Counted from the stretch's first letter, positions 1 through 9,296 are shown. The stretch: DNA of 40,779 nucleotides from an uncultured Methylibium sp. (GCF_902826655.1 NZ_CADEFR010000031.1:1-40779); one strand, 5' to 3'. Numbers and translations: made by a program. The notes: a model not told the origin generated them from the sequence alone.

Positions 1-396
1 CAGGCGAGTCACTTTCATTTGCTGGCCCAAATGAAAGTAACCCAAGCAAAGGGCCTCGAACGCCAGCCATCTGGCTCGCTGTGGATGCCCGCATCGCTGC
101 GCTCGCTTGGAGCTTTGGCACACCACGGCTCGCCCGCGAGGGGCTCGAACATTTCGGTTGTTGAAGGACGAGGGCACTCTCGGCCCCCGCGCGTCCAAGG
201 CCGCTGCGTCGTTGGACGCTCGGTGCTTCGAATCAAGGCGGTCGATGCAAGACCGCGTTGTTCGAGCCCCTCGCGGGCGAGCCAGGGTGCGCAGAAGTCC
301 GGAGCGCAGCGATCGATCCGCTCAACCCACATGTCTGGCGTTCGGGCTCTTTCTTTGGTTACTTTCTTTGAGCCAGCAAAGAAAGTGACTCGCCTG
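1..396. repeat. Fold-back (MITE-like) non-coding element with long terminal inverted repeats
   Basis: The first 396 bases form one long imperfect palindrome. Paired blocks are 1-66 with 335-396 (terminal repeats, starting CAGGCGAGTCACTTTC and ending with its complement), 93-104 with 302-313 (12 of 12), 127-151 with 259-283 (25 bp perfect), and the inner hairpins 191-198/212-219 and 238-243/251-256. Each terminal arm also holds its own hairpin (11-38 and 361-386). Open frames crossing it have no ribosome binding site and read through the palindrome, so I treat it as non-coding. Repeats with similar ends are, from memory and unverified, multicopy in Burkholderiales genomes. It may extend left of the window. 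It ends 46 bases before urtC, so it may separate urtC from an upstream urtB that is not visible here. Confidence 0.8.
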
Positions 397-442
397 CCGG
401 GCGAGACCGGCGCCCCCTCCCGCGGCCAGCGGGCATAAACCA

Positions 443-1563
443 ATGAGCGCCGTCCTCACCCAATCCCCGCCGGCTGGCAGATTGCTCACTGCCAGGACAT
501 GGTCGGGGGTGATGGCCGCCACGATCGCGATCGCCGTCGTCGCACCGACCCTGAACCTCCTGGTTCCGGAAGCCAGCGCCTTCCACCTCAGCGACTACGC
601 CGTCGGCCTGATCGCCAAGATCATGTGCTACGCCCTCTGCGCGCTGGCGATGGACCTGATCTGGGGCTACGCCGGCATCCTGTCGCTGGGTCACGGCCTG
701 TTCTTCGCGCTGGGCGGTTACGCGATGGGCATGTACCTGATGCGCCAGATCGGCACCGACGGTCAGTACAAGTCCGAGATGCCGGACTTCATGGTGTTCC
801 TGAACTGGAAGGAATTCCCCTGGCACTGGGCGCTCAGCGACTCCTTCGTCGCGCAGATGGCGCTGGTGGTGCTGGCGCCGGGGCTGCTGGCCTTCGTGTT
901 CGGCTACTTCGCGTTCCGCTCGCGCATCAAGGGCGTGTACTTCTCGATCATCACGCAGGCGCTGACCTTCGCCGCGATGCTGCTGTTCTTCCGCAACGAG
1001 ACCGGCTTCGGCGGCAACAACGGCTTCACCGACTTCAAGCGCATCCTCGGGCATCCGATCGCGACGCCGTCGATGCGCATGCTGCTCTTCGTCATCACCG
1101 GGCTGACGCTGATCGGCGCCTTCGTCGGCGCGCGCTGGCTGATGGGCACCAAGTTCGGCCGCGTGCTGCAGGCCATCCGCGACGCCGAGGGCCGCACCAT
1201 GTTCATCGGCTACGACCCGGTGGCCTACAAGCTGGCGATCTGGACGCTGTCGGCGGTGCTGTGCGGCATCGCGGGCGCGCTGTACGTGCCGCAGGTCGGC
1301 ATCATCAACCCGAGCGAGATGTCGCCGGCCGCCGGCATCGAGATCGCGATCTGGGCCGCGGTCGGCGGACGCGGCACGCTGATCGGTCCCATCGTCGGCG
1401 CCTTCTTCGTCAACGGCGCGAAGAGCTGGTTCACGCAGGCCTTCCCGGAGTTCTGGCTCTACTTCCTGGGCGTGCTGTTCATCGCGGTGACGCTGTTCCT
1501 GCCGAATGGCCTGATCGGGCTCTATCGCCGGCTGCGTGCCGGCCGCACGAAGGGCGGCACGAG

Positions 1564-1567
<4 letters not shown>
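443..1567 (+). CDS. urtC: Urea ABC transporter permease UrtC
   Basis: 374-residue inner-membrane permease of the branched-chain amino acid/urea (LivM-like) type. After about 25 polar residues it has a series of hydrophobic segments. It carries the UrtC-type stretch LIWGYAGILSLGHGLFFALG near residues 70-90 and a central cytoplasmic-loop motif (RDAEGRTMFIGYDP). Length and sequence fit UrtC rather than LivM. With UrtB it would form the channel energised by UrtD and UrtE. Its stop overlaps the urtD start (ATGA at 1564-1567), indicating translational coupling. The ATG at 443 has only a weak ribosome binding site, and the fold-back element ends 46 bases upstream. urtA and urtB are not visible and would lie to the left. 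Confidence 0.93.
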
Positions 1568-2448
<881 letters not shown>

Positions 2449-2450
2449 CC

Positions 2451-3143
2451 ATGCTTGAAGTCGAAGACCTGCACCAGTACTACGGCGGCTCGCACATCCT
2501 GCGCGGCGTCGGCTTCACCGCGCGCGCCGGCGAGGTGACGGTGGTGCTGGGCCGCAACGGCGTGGGCAAGACCACGCTGCTGAAGTCGCTGATGGGCCTG
2601 GTGCCGATCCGCAGCGGCAGCGTCAAGCTGGCCGGCCAGCCCATCACGGGCAGCACGCCCTTCGAGCGCGCCCGCCTCGGCGTGGGCTTCGTGCCGCAGG
2701 GCCGCGAGATCTTCGGCCGCCTCACCGTCGAGGAGAACCTGCGCATGGGCCTGGCCAGCAAGCCCGGCAGCGCCACGATCCCGGCCGAGCTCTACGAGCT
2801 GTTCCCGGTGCTGAAGCAGATGCTCGGCCGCCGCGGCGGCGACCTCTCCGGCGGCCAGCAGCAGCAGCTGGCGATCGCGCGCGCGCTGGCCGCGGGCCCG
2901 CGGCTGCTGATCCTGGACGAGCCGACCGAAGGCATCCAGCCCAGCATCATCAAGGACATCGGCCGCGTGATCCGCAAGCTGGCCGACCGCGGCTCGATGG
3001 CGATCCTGCTGGTCGAGCAGTACTACGACTTCGCCGCCGAATTGGCCGATCAGTACCTGGTGATGGAGCGCGGCGCGGTGGTGCAGCGGGGTCGCGGACA
3101 GGACATGCACGCCGACGGCGTCAAGGCGCGCATGTCCATCTGA
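2451..3143 (+). CDS. urtE: Urea ABC transporter ATP-binding protein UrtE
   Basis: 230-residue ABC ATPase. Walker A is GRNGVGKT at residues 34-41 (Lys40), the signature is LSGGQQQQLAIARAL, Walker B is LLILDEPTEGIQPSII, and the switch histidine region is replaced by LLVEQYYDFA, as is usual in LivF/UrtE. The Q-loop region reads GFVPQGREIFGRLTVEENL, also LivF/UrtE-like. It starts two bases after the urtD stop, so urtCDE is one transcription unit. It ends the operon: the next gene is on the opposite strand with its stop 13 bases away. No urease or urease-accessory gene follows in the window. Confidence 0.94.
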   Translation: MLEVEDLHQYYGGSHILRGVGFTARAGEVTVVLGRNGVGKTTLLKSLMGLVPIRSGSVKLAGQPITGSTPFERARLGVGFVPQGREIFGRLTVEENLRMGLASKPGSATIPAELYELFPVLKQMLGRRGGDLSGGQQQQLAIARALAAGPRLLILDEPTEGIQPSIIKDIGRVIRKLADRGSMAILLVEQYYDFAAELADQYLVMERGAVVQRGRGQDMHADGVKARMSI

Positions 3144-3156
3144 GTGGTGTGCGCAG

Positions 3157-4107
3157 TCAGCGGATCGCCACCGGGTTGACGATCCCCTGCACCCCGCCGG
3201 TGAAGCGCGACACGCCCAGCACGAACATGAACTCCCAGGCCTTGTCCTTCGCGAGTTCGGCGGTGTCCATGTTCTCGAGGATGTAGATGCCGTTCCTCGG
3301 CAGCAGGATCTGGTGCACCTCGAACACGCCGACGCCGGGCTCGAAGGGGATGGCGTCCAGGCCCCAGGTGTCGGCGCCGACGGCCAGCACGTTCTTGCTG
3401 GCCAGGTAGAGCGCGCCGTCCTTGCCCAGGCCCGGCTCGCCCGAGATGAAGCGCTTGTCGTCCTTGCCCACCAGCGACTGCCAGCCGGTGTGGAACAGCA
3501 CCACGTCGCCCTTGCGGATCTCGACGCCCTGGCGCTTCGCCTGCTCGTCGATCTCCTTGCGGTTGAAGGCGGTGCCCTCGGGCAGGATGTCCTTGCCGTA
3601 GTAGGCCGTCATGTCGAGCAGCACGCCGCGTGTGACGAAGGGCGGGATCTTCTCGACGCCGAGCTTCTTCAGGCCGTTGGCCTGCACGAACTCGCTGTTC
3701 CTGTTGCAGTTGTAGTAGACGTTGTCGACGCCGATGTGGCCCAGGCCGTCGATCTGCGAACCGGTGCCGACATAGCCCATGTAGATGTCGTCGTTGTAGT
3801 TGGTCTTGGTCGGCCCCAGGCCGATGCCGCCCGCCTGCCCCGGCTGGTTGACGACCAGCGCCCAGCTGCGCGGGCCGAAGGCGGGCGTCTTGCTGTTGGT
3901 CTCGACGCCCAGGCGGTAGGTCTTGCCGGTCTTGACCAGCTTCGCCGCCTCGAGCGCCAGCTGCGGTGTCAGCAGGTTGGCCGCGCCGATCTCGTCGGCC
4001 GGCCCGTACTTCGACTTGCACCAGTCGTCGGACGCGGCGGCCAGCGGCAGGGCCGATGCCAGCGCCAGAGCGACCGCCAGGCGTTGCAGGAAGGGAGCAG
4101 GGTTCAT
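3157..4107 (-). CDS. Exported cyclase-family (kynurenine formamidase-like) protein
   Basis: 316 residues with a signal peptide (hydrophobic run at about 7-24, cleavage near AAA-SD), so periplasmic. It belongs to the metal-dependent cyclase/formamidase fold (PF04199 type), in which a zinc or manganese site lies in an HxGTHxDxPxH motif. Here the region reads VGTGSQIDGLGH (about 113-124): Asp120 and His124 are kept but the central His is Gln118. This places it in a diverged subgroup of secreted cyclase-like proteins whose substrates are unknown. The start is set by a good ribosome binding site (AAGGAGAC) ahead of the ATG at 4107; longer upstream reading lacks one. The neighbour on the left is convergent urtE and on the right is a divergent WYL regulator that might control it. 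Confidence 0.85.
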   Translation of the reverse strand: MNPAPFLQRLAVALALASALPLAAASDDWCKSKYGPADEIGAANLLTPQLALEAAKLVKTGKTYRLGVETNSKTPAFGPRSWALVVNQPGQAGGIGLGPTKTNYNDDIYMGYVGTGSQIDGLGHIGVDNVYYNCNRNSEFVQANGLKKLGVEKIPPFVTRGVLLDMTAYYGKDILPEGTAFNRKEIDEQAKRQGVEIRKGDVVLFHTGWQSLVGKDDKRFISGEPGLGKDGALYLASKNVLAVGADTWGLDAIPFEPGVGVFEVHQILLPRNGIYILENMDTAELAKDKAWEFMFVLGVSRFTGGVQGIVNPVAIR

Positions 4108-4193
4108 GTCGTCTCCTTGAATGTGGGTGGGATCGGCGTTCTGGCGACGCCTCGGGTCGGGCAGCGCACGATAACGGCTCGGCCGCGACACTG

Positions 4194-4211
4194 CTGCCAC
4201 CCCGTTGTCAG
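4194..4211. promoter_or_regulatory. Candidate operator between the cyclase gene and the WYL regulator
   Basis: An imperfect 18-bp dyad CTGCCACCCCGTTGTCAG (12 of 18 positions symmetric, outer CTGnCA...TGnCAG). It lies in the divergent intergenic region 4108-4348 between the cyclase gene and the WYL-type regulator. TGnCA half-sites in such a position would suit autoregulation. The assignment is inferred from position and symmetry only. Confidence 0.35.
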
Positions 4212-4348
4212 TAGGCCGCAGGCAAGATCGCGGCTTCGTCGACGCCACCGCCCGCCATGAACCTCGCCTGCCGCATCGTCCACCCCGCCCCGGCCTGCGC
4301 GGCCCCGCGATGCACGCCGACGTCCTGATCGAGACCGAGCCCCTGCCG

Positions 4349-5050
4349 ATGCGCCGCGCCGACCGCCTGTTCGAGCTGGTGCAGCTGGTGCGCGGCCGCC
4401 GGCTGTCGACGGGCGACTTCCTGGCCGAGCGGCTGGCGGTGTCGGTGCGCACCGTCTACCGCGACGTCTCGGACCTGCAGGCACAGGGCGTGCCGATCGA
4501 GGGCGAGGCCGGCGTCGGCTACCGCATGCGCGCCGGCTACGACCTGCCGCCGCTGATGTTCGGCGCCGAGGAGGCCAAGGCCCTGGTGGCGTCGGTGCGG
4601 CTGGCGCAGCCGCGCCTCGACCCCGAACTCGCGCAGCGGGCCGAGGCCGCGCTGTCCAAGATCGTCGCGGTGCTGCCCGCGCCGGCACGCGCCGCCGCCG
4701 AGAGCCTGGCGCTGTACGCCCCGGTGCCGGCCTTCGACGCCGCCACGCGGGAACACCTGCTGACGCTGCGCCACGCGGCCGAGTCGCGCGCCAAGCTGCG
4801 GCTGCGCTACGTCGACCTGCAGGGCCGGGCCAGCGTGCGCGTCGTGCGCCCGCTCGGCTGCTTCCTGTGGGACGCGGCGTGGACGCTGGCGGCCTGGTGC
4901 GAGCTGCGCAAGGACTTCCGCAACTTCCGCGTCGACCGCATCGCCTCGATCAAGCCGACCGGTGCGCGCTTCCGCGACGAGCCGGGCCGCACGCTGGCGG
5001 ACCTGTGCCGGATCGAGGAGGGGCGCGCCGGGCAGCGCGCCGCTCAGTAG
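4349..5050 (+). CDS. YafY-type HTH/WYL transcriptional regulator
   Basis: 233-residue cytoplasmic regulator. An N-terminal winged helix-turn-helix (residues about 1-60, RRADRLFELVQLVRGRRL then the recognition region VSVRTVYRDVSDLQ) is followed by a WYL domain (about 125-215) with the conserved pattern RYVDLQG...RPLGCFLW...LAAWCELRKDFRNFRVDRI. WYL domains sense small ligands or nucleic-acid-derived signals, and this subfamily often controls a neighbouring gene. I chose the ATG at 4349 because family members start MRRADRL. An in-frame ATG at 4310 would add 13 residues, and neither has a strong ribosome binding site. It is divergent from the cyclase gene. Its stop overlaps the stop of the convergent TonB receptor gene by 7 bases. 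Confidence 0.88.
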   Translation: MRRADRLFELVQLVRGRRLSTGDFLAERLAVSVRTVYRDVSDLQAQGVPIEGEAGVGYRMRAGYDLPPLMFGAEEAKALVASVRLAQPRLDPELAQRAEAALSKIVAVLPAPARAAAESLALYAPVPAFDAATREHLLTLRHAAESRAKLRLRYVDLQGRASVRVVRPLGCFLWDAAWTLAAWCELRKDFRNFRVDRIASIKPTGARFRDEPGRTLADLCRIEEGRAGQRAAQ

Positions 5051-7122
5051 CGCAACACCATCGTCACGCGGAAGGACCGGCTCTCGATCGGGTGGAAGTG
5101 GATGTCGGGCGTGGCGACGCCCGAGGGCTCGCTGGCCAGCCGCGACTCGTAGTAGTAGTCGATGGCCGAGGCCTTGCGGTTGGCGAGGTTGTAGCCCTCC
5201 AGTTCGACGCTGAGGTCGCGCGTGAGCTTGTAGCCGATGCGGCCGTTCAGCGTCGCGGTGCTCTTGGAGCGCACGCTGTTGTCCTCGAGCAGCGGCCGGG
5301 GCCCGAACCAGCGGGCCTGCAGCGCACCGAACCACGGGCCGAGGTTGTCCACCGCGATCGCCAGCGAGGCCACGCCTTCCACCGCGCCGGGGATGCGACG
5401 ACCCTCGGGCGCCGCGTCCTTGAAGCGGGCGCGCGCGAAGGCGATGTCGGCGTCGACCGTGAGCCAGTCGTTCAGCCGGTAGTAGTTGGCCAGCTCGAAG
5501 CCGGTGCGGCGGCTGGGCCGGGTCGCCTCGGTGCCGCCGGCATCGCCGATGAAGAGCAGCTCGGAGTCGATGTCCAGGCGGTACAGCGACAGCGAGGTCT
5601 GCAGGCCCGGGATGAGCGAGGTGCGCGCGCCCAGCTCGTAGCCCTTCGACCGCACCAGCGGCGTGACCTTGTCCACCGGGTCGCCGCTCGCCGGGTCGAC
5701 GCTGATGGTGGTGCCGCGCGCGTCGTTGCTGTGGAAGCCGGTGCCGGCGTTGAGGTAGAACTCGGTGCTGCCGAAGGGTCCGAAGATCAGGCTGAGCTTG
5801 GGGCTGACCAGCGTGTCGTTCGCCTTGCCCGGGTTGGCCGGGTTGTCGCTCTGCACGTCGAAACGGTAGTGGTCCGCGCGCACGCCGGCCACGGTGCGGA
5901 AGCTCGGCGTCCACGGCACCAGGGTCTGGACGTAGAGGCCGAGACTGGACTCGACGACGTGATCGCGCCGGGTGGTGCCGATGGTCTCGCGACGTACGGT
6001 GCGCAGCAGCCCGTTGTGGATGTTGTCGTTCTGGAACTGCGCGCCGAACGTCGTCTCCGCGGCGCGGCCGAGCAGCGGCGTGGCGAGCGTGTGGCTGGCG
6101 TTGACGCCGGTCGTCACGCGCCGGTCCGGCTGCGCGAACTGGTCGCCGTTCACCTCGTCGTCCAGGAAGTAGGTGAAGTTGGAGTACAGGTCCAGCCTGG
6201 ACGCAACCACGTAGGCGTTGAGGCGCGTGGCGCTCGCCTCGTCGGTGCGCCGCCATTCGCCCGACAGGCTGTGGCGCTGCGCCTGGCCGCCGTCGCTGGT
6301 ATCGATGGTGTCGAAGCGGTCCAGCTGGCCGGCATCGACGGCGCGCTTCGGGATCTGGTCGGTGGCGTTCCACTTCGCGTCGTAGGCCATCAGCGTGACG
6401 TTCCAGCCGTTGGCGCGGTCGCCGCGCGAATAGCGCAGCACGCCGTTGAAGCGCCGGTAGCCGTCGGGGTTCACGAAGGGGCCGTCGTTGCGCATGCCTT
6501 CCAGGGCGTAGAGCAGGTGGCCGTCGCCGACGGCCGGCGAGTCGGCGAGCAGCACGCGTCGGTAGCCGTTCTGCCCCAGGCCGATGCTCGCGATGCCGCG
6601 CTCCAGCCGGTCGGCATAGAGCACCTCGACCGCGCCGGCCGACGCGAAGTCGCCCTCTGCTGCGTCGTAGGTGCCCTTCTTGTAGCGCAGCCCGGTCGCC
6701 AGTTCGGGGATCAGGAAGTTGAGGTCGGTCCAGCCCTGGCCGTGCGCGTGCGTGCGCTGGTTCACCAGCATGCCGTCGACGCTGGTGCGCAGGTCGGTGC
6801 CGTGGTCGAGGTTGAAGCCGCGCAGGTAGAACTGGTTGGCCTTGCCCTCGCCGCTGTGCTGGCTGACGACCAGGCCGGGCGTGGCCTCGAGCAGCTCGCC
6901 GCTGCGGTAGACGGTGCGCGCTTCCAGCTGCTTCTGCGTCACGGTGCCGACGCTGGCGGCCTCGGCGACGCCGACCTGCTCGGTGGCCGAGCCCTTGACG
7001 ACGACCCGCTCCAGGGTCTGCTCGCCGCCGGCACGGGCGGTCGGGAAGGCGCAGGCCGCGGCCAGGGCCAGGCTCAGGGTCGCGACGCGAGGTCGCACCC
7101 GGGGGGTGAGGCGGTGTTGCAT
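5044..7122 (-). CDS. TonB-dependent outer-membrane receptor
   Basis: 692 residues. The signal peptide covers about 1-31, followed by a TonB-box-like stretch (TLERVVVKG), a plug domain (about 40-150) with the motifs GEGKANQFYLRGFNLDHGTD and THAHGQGWTDLNFLIPE, and a beta-barrel rich in alternating aromatic strands. It ends in the terminal aromatic typical of Omp proteins (VTMVLRY). It would import a bound substrate across the outer membrane using TonB-ExbB-ExbD energy, none of which is encoded here. The substrate is not given by sequence. The upstream histidine-rich gene in the same operon suggests a metal or metal complex. The start at 7122 has GGGAG eight bases upstream. The gap to the upstream gene is 92 bases. 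Confidence 0.9.
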   Translation of the reverse strand: MQHRLTPRVRPRVATLSLALAAACAFPTARAGGEQTLERVVVKGSATEQVGVAEAASVGTVTQKQLEARTVYRSGELLEATPGLVVSQHSGEGKANQFYLRGFNLDHGTDLRTSVDGMLVNQRTHAHGQGWTDLNFLIPELATGLRYKKGTYDAAEGDFASAGAVEVLYADRLERGIASIGLGQNGYRRVLLADSPAVGDGHLLYALEGMRNDGPFVNPDGYRRFNGVLRYSRGDRANGWNVTLMAYDAKWNATDQIPKRAVDAGQLDRFDTIDTSDGGQAQRHSLSGEWRRTDEASATRLNAYVVASRLDLYSNFTYFLDDEVNGDQFAQPDRRVTTGVNASHTLATPLLGRAAETTFGAQFQNDNIHNGLLRTVRRETIGTTRRDHVVESSLGLYVQTLVPWTPSFRTVAGVRADHYRFDVQSDNPANPGKANDTLVSPKLSLIFGPFGSTEFYLNAGTGFHSNDARGTTISVDPASGDPVDKVTPLVRSKGYELGARTSLIPGLQTSLSLYRLDIDSELLFIGDAGGTEATRPSRRTGFELANYYRLNDWLTVDADIAFARARFKDAAPEGRRIPGAVEGVASLAIAVDNLGPWFGALQARWFGPRPLLEDNSVRSKSTATLNGRIGYKLTRDLSVELEGYNLANRKASAIDYYYESRLASEPSGVATPDIHFHPIESRSFRVTMVLRY

Positions 7123-7214
7123 GACGGCTCCCGCAGCCAGGCCTCGACAGGCGGCTGCTCGATGTGCAGGGGACGATCGACGAGCGGCGCCCGGACGGGG
7201 CCGCGGGGGGCGCC

Positions 7215-7649
7215 TCAGCGCGGCGGATGCTCGAGCGGTGCGACGACGCGCGACAGGAAGCCCGCGCACGAAGCGAGCGGGCGTTCGGGCACGGCGTGCG
7301 GCAGCGCCGGCACGCCGGCGGCAAGGCCGGTCGCTTCCAGGCCCGTCGGCGGGTTCTTCAGGACCGAGCCGCCGCCGGCGTCGCCGTCCTGCGAAGCGGC
7401 GACGTAGACGACGCCGGGGTCGCCGAGCTCGTGTCCGTGATGCCCGACGGCCGCATGCGGGTGCGCCGGCTCGTCGTCGCCGAAGTAGACGTCGAGGCGA
7501 TCGCCATCATCGACATGGAAGTGCGCCGGTGCGCTGACGCTGGCCATGCCGACCGCCAGACCCTGCAGCGGCAGCGCTGCGGCCAGCAAGGCCACCGCCA
7601 GCCATTGCAGCAGCGGTCGGCGGCGTCGGGCGAGAGGCAGGGTGTTCAT
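7215..7649 (-). CDS. Small exported histidine-rich protein, first gene of the TonB-receptor operon
   Basis: 144 residues. A hydrophobic export segment or membrane anchor lies at about 13-36. The mature part is acidic and histidine-rich: His43, 45, 63, 65, 70, 71 and 73 fall in the region PAHFHVDDGD ... HPHAAVGHHGHELGD. A Cys lies near the end (SCAG, residue 128) and the tail is LEHPPR. I do not recognise a named family. The layout resembles small periplasmic metal-associated proteins (DUF2946-like) found beside TonB receptors. The clustered His and Asp residues suggest zinc, copper or nickel binding, which is inference. ATG 7649 was chosen; an in-frame TTG at 7670 would add 7 residues. It reads into the receptor gene downstream. 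Confidence 0.7.
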   Translation of the reverse strand: MNTLPLARRRRPLLQWLAVALLAAALPLQGLAVGMASVSAPAHFHVDDGDRLDVYFGDDEPAHPHAAVGHHGHELGDPGVVYVAASQDGDAGGGSVLKNPPTGLEATGLAAGVPALPHAVPERPLASCAGFLSRVVAPLEHPPR

Positions 7650-7663
7650 GATCGGCAGCAGGG

Positions 7664-7692
7664 ATTGCAAGTCCTACGCCGGCCGCCGGCAA
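7664..7692 (-). promoter_or_regulatory. Candidate sigma-70 promoter for the His-rich protein/TonB-receptor operon
   Basis: On the minus strand, TTGCCG (7692-7687) and TGCAAT (7669-7664) are separated by 17 bases. Each matches 4 of 6 consensus positions. Transcription would begin around 7656, leaving a leader of only a few bases before the ATG at 7649. Confidence 0.3.
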
Positions 7693-7724
7693 GCGGATGC
7701 ACCCGCGCCTACACTGCCGGCTCC

Positions 7725-8621
7725 ATGCCCGTCTCGCACCTGCTGCTGGCCCTGGCGGTCGTCTTCGTCTGGGGCACGAACTTCGTGGTCATCAAGTGGG
7801 GGCTGGCCGAGCTGCCACCCTTCCTGTTCGCGACCCTGCGCTTCGCGCTGTCGGCCTTCCCGCTGCTGCTGTTCGTGCGCCGGCCGGCGGTGCCGCTGCG
7901 CAAGCTGGCGGCCTTCGGCGTGCTGCTGGGGGCCGGGCAGTTCGGGCTGCTGTTCTATGCGATGCGCGCCGACATCGCGCCCGGCCTGGCCTCGCTGGTG
8001 ATCCAGGTGCAGGTGTTCTTCACCATCGGGCTGGCGATGGCCCTCGACGGCGAACGGCCGAAGACCGTGCAGGCCCTGGCGCTGGCGCTGGCGGTCGCCG
8101 GCATGGCGGTGATCGCCGGCCACATCGACCGCCACAACCTGACCGCGCTGGGCCTGGTGCTGGTGCTGTGCGCGGCGCTGGCCTGGGCCGGCGCGAACAT
8201 GGTGGCGCGCTCGGCCGGCCGCGTCGACATGCTGGGCTTCATGGTGTGGAGCAGCGTCTTCGCGACGCCGGCGCTCGCGGCGCTGAGCCTCGCGCTCGAA
8301 GGCCCGGCCGTGATCGTCGCCAGCCTGCAGCACGCCGGCTGGGTCGCCTGGGCGGCGGTCGCGTGGCAGGCCGTGGGCAACACGCTGTTCGGCTACGGCG
8401 CCTGGAACTGGCTGCTCTCGCGCCACCCGGCCGCGACGGTGACGCCGGCCGCGCTGCTGGTGCCCGTGTTCGGCATGGCGGCCTCGTCCGCGCTGCTGGG
8501 CGAAGGCATGCCGGGCTGGAAGCTCGGCGCCACCGCGCTGGTGATCGCAGGCCTGGCGCTCAACACCCTGGCCAGCCGCGGCACGTTCAACTCGCTCCTC
8601 AAGGCCAAGGCCGCGCCATGA
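7725..8621 (+). CDS. EamA/DMT-superfamily transporter
   Basis: 298-residue inner-membrane protein with ten predicted membrane segments arranged as two EamA repeats. The N-terminal repeat starts LALAVVFVWGTNFVVIKWGL, and the second begins near residue 145 (LVLCAALAWAGANMVAR). Family members export amino acids or other small metabolites; the substrate here cannot be read off. A TACACT -10-like element at 7710-7715 lies only 9 bases before the ATG, so the transcript is probably leaderless or nearly so. The stop overlaps the ATG of the next gene (ATGA, 8618-8621), coupling it to a glutathione S-transferase. Confidence 0.9.
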   Translation: MPVSHLLLALAVVFVWGTNFVVIKWGLAELPPFLFATLRFALSAFPLLLFVRRPAVPLRKLAAFGVLLGAGQFGLLFYAMRADIAPGLASLVIQVQVFFTIGLAMALDGERPKTVQALALALAVAGMAVIAGHIDRHNLTALGLVLVLCAALAWAGANMVARSAGRVDMLGFMVWSSVFATPALAALSLALEGPAVIVASLQHAGWVAWAAVAWQAVGNTLFGYGAWNWLLSRHPAATVTPAALLVPVFGMAASSALLGEGMPGWKLGATALVIAGLALNTLASRGTFNSLLKAKAAP

Positions 8622-9283
8622 CCACGATCCAGCTGCACCACGCTCCCAGCAGCGCCGCGATGGCGCCGCACATCCTGCTGACCGAGATCGGCGTGGACTT
8701 CGAGCTCGTGCCGGTCGACACCTCGGCGCAGGGCCACAAGACCGCGGCCTACCTGAAACTCAACCCCAACGGCCTGCTGCCCGCCTACGTCGAGCGCAGC
8801 CCGCAGGGCGAGCTGGTGCTGTACGAAAGCGCCGCGATCTGCCTGCATCTCGCCGACACGCACCCGCAGGCAGCGCTGGCGCCGGCGCTCGGCAGCGTCG
8901 AGCGCGCGCACCACTACAAGTGGATGGCCTGGCTGACCAACACGCTGCAGGCCACGCTGATCGCCTACTTCTATCCGCAGCGCTGGGTCGCCGACGGCAA
9001 CACCGCCGGAGCCGCCGAGGTGAAGGCCTGCGCCGCGGCGCGCGTCGACGGCCTGCTGGACCAGCTGGACGCGCAGCTCGCGTCGCACGGCGGGCCCTGG
9101 CTGCTGGGCGAGCACTACCGCGCGGCCGACGCCTACGCGCTGATGCTGTGCCGCTGGACGCGCTACTTCGCGCGCCCCGCGCGCAGCCTGCCGCATCTGG
9201 GGCCCTATCTGCAGCGCATGCTGGCGCGGCCGGCAGTGCGGCAGGCGTTCGAGCGCGAGGGGCTGGCGCTGCCCTGGGTCTAG
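8618..9283 (+). CDS. Glutathione S-transferase family protein
   Basis: 221 residues. The N-terminal thioredoxin-like domain (about 1-80) starts QLHHAPSSAAMAPHILLTEIG and contains the cis-proline region NPNGLLPAYV and the glutathione-gamma-glutamyl motif YESAAICLHLAD. An all-helical C-terminal domain follows (about 90-215). The SSAAMAPH segment replaces the catalytic Ser/Cys region and resembles the beta/Nu-like bacterial GSTs, so the catalytic residue is uncertain. It is translationally coupled to the EamA transporter, which suggests a conjugate-and-export role, although that is inference. The 13 bases between it and the convergent S9 peptidase gene hold no obvious terminator. Confidence 0.9.
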   Translation: MTTIQLHHAPSSAAMAPHILLTEIGVDFELVPVDTSAQGHKTAAYLKLNPNGLLPAYVERSPQGELVLYESAAICLHLADTHPQAALAPALGSVERAHHYKWMAWLTNTLQATLIAYFYPQRWVADGNTAGAAEVKACAAARVDGLLDQLDAQLASHGGPWLLGEHYRAADAYALMLCRWTRYFARPARSLPHLGPYLQRMLARPAVRQAFEREGLALPWV

Positions 9284-9296
9284 CCCGGGGGCGATC

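Noticed and set aside
19-443. Open frames of 139 and 142 residues across the first 440 bases
   Set aside because: They lie inside the palindromic repeat, occur on both strands because the sequence is self-complementary, and have no ribosome binding site.
4208-7324. 1038-residue antisense frame over the WYL and TonB-receptor genes
   Set aside because: It is Arg/Pro/Ala-rich with no motif, and the real proteins in other frames carry domain signatures throughout.
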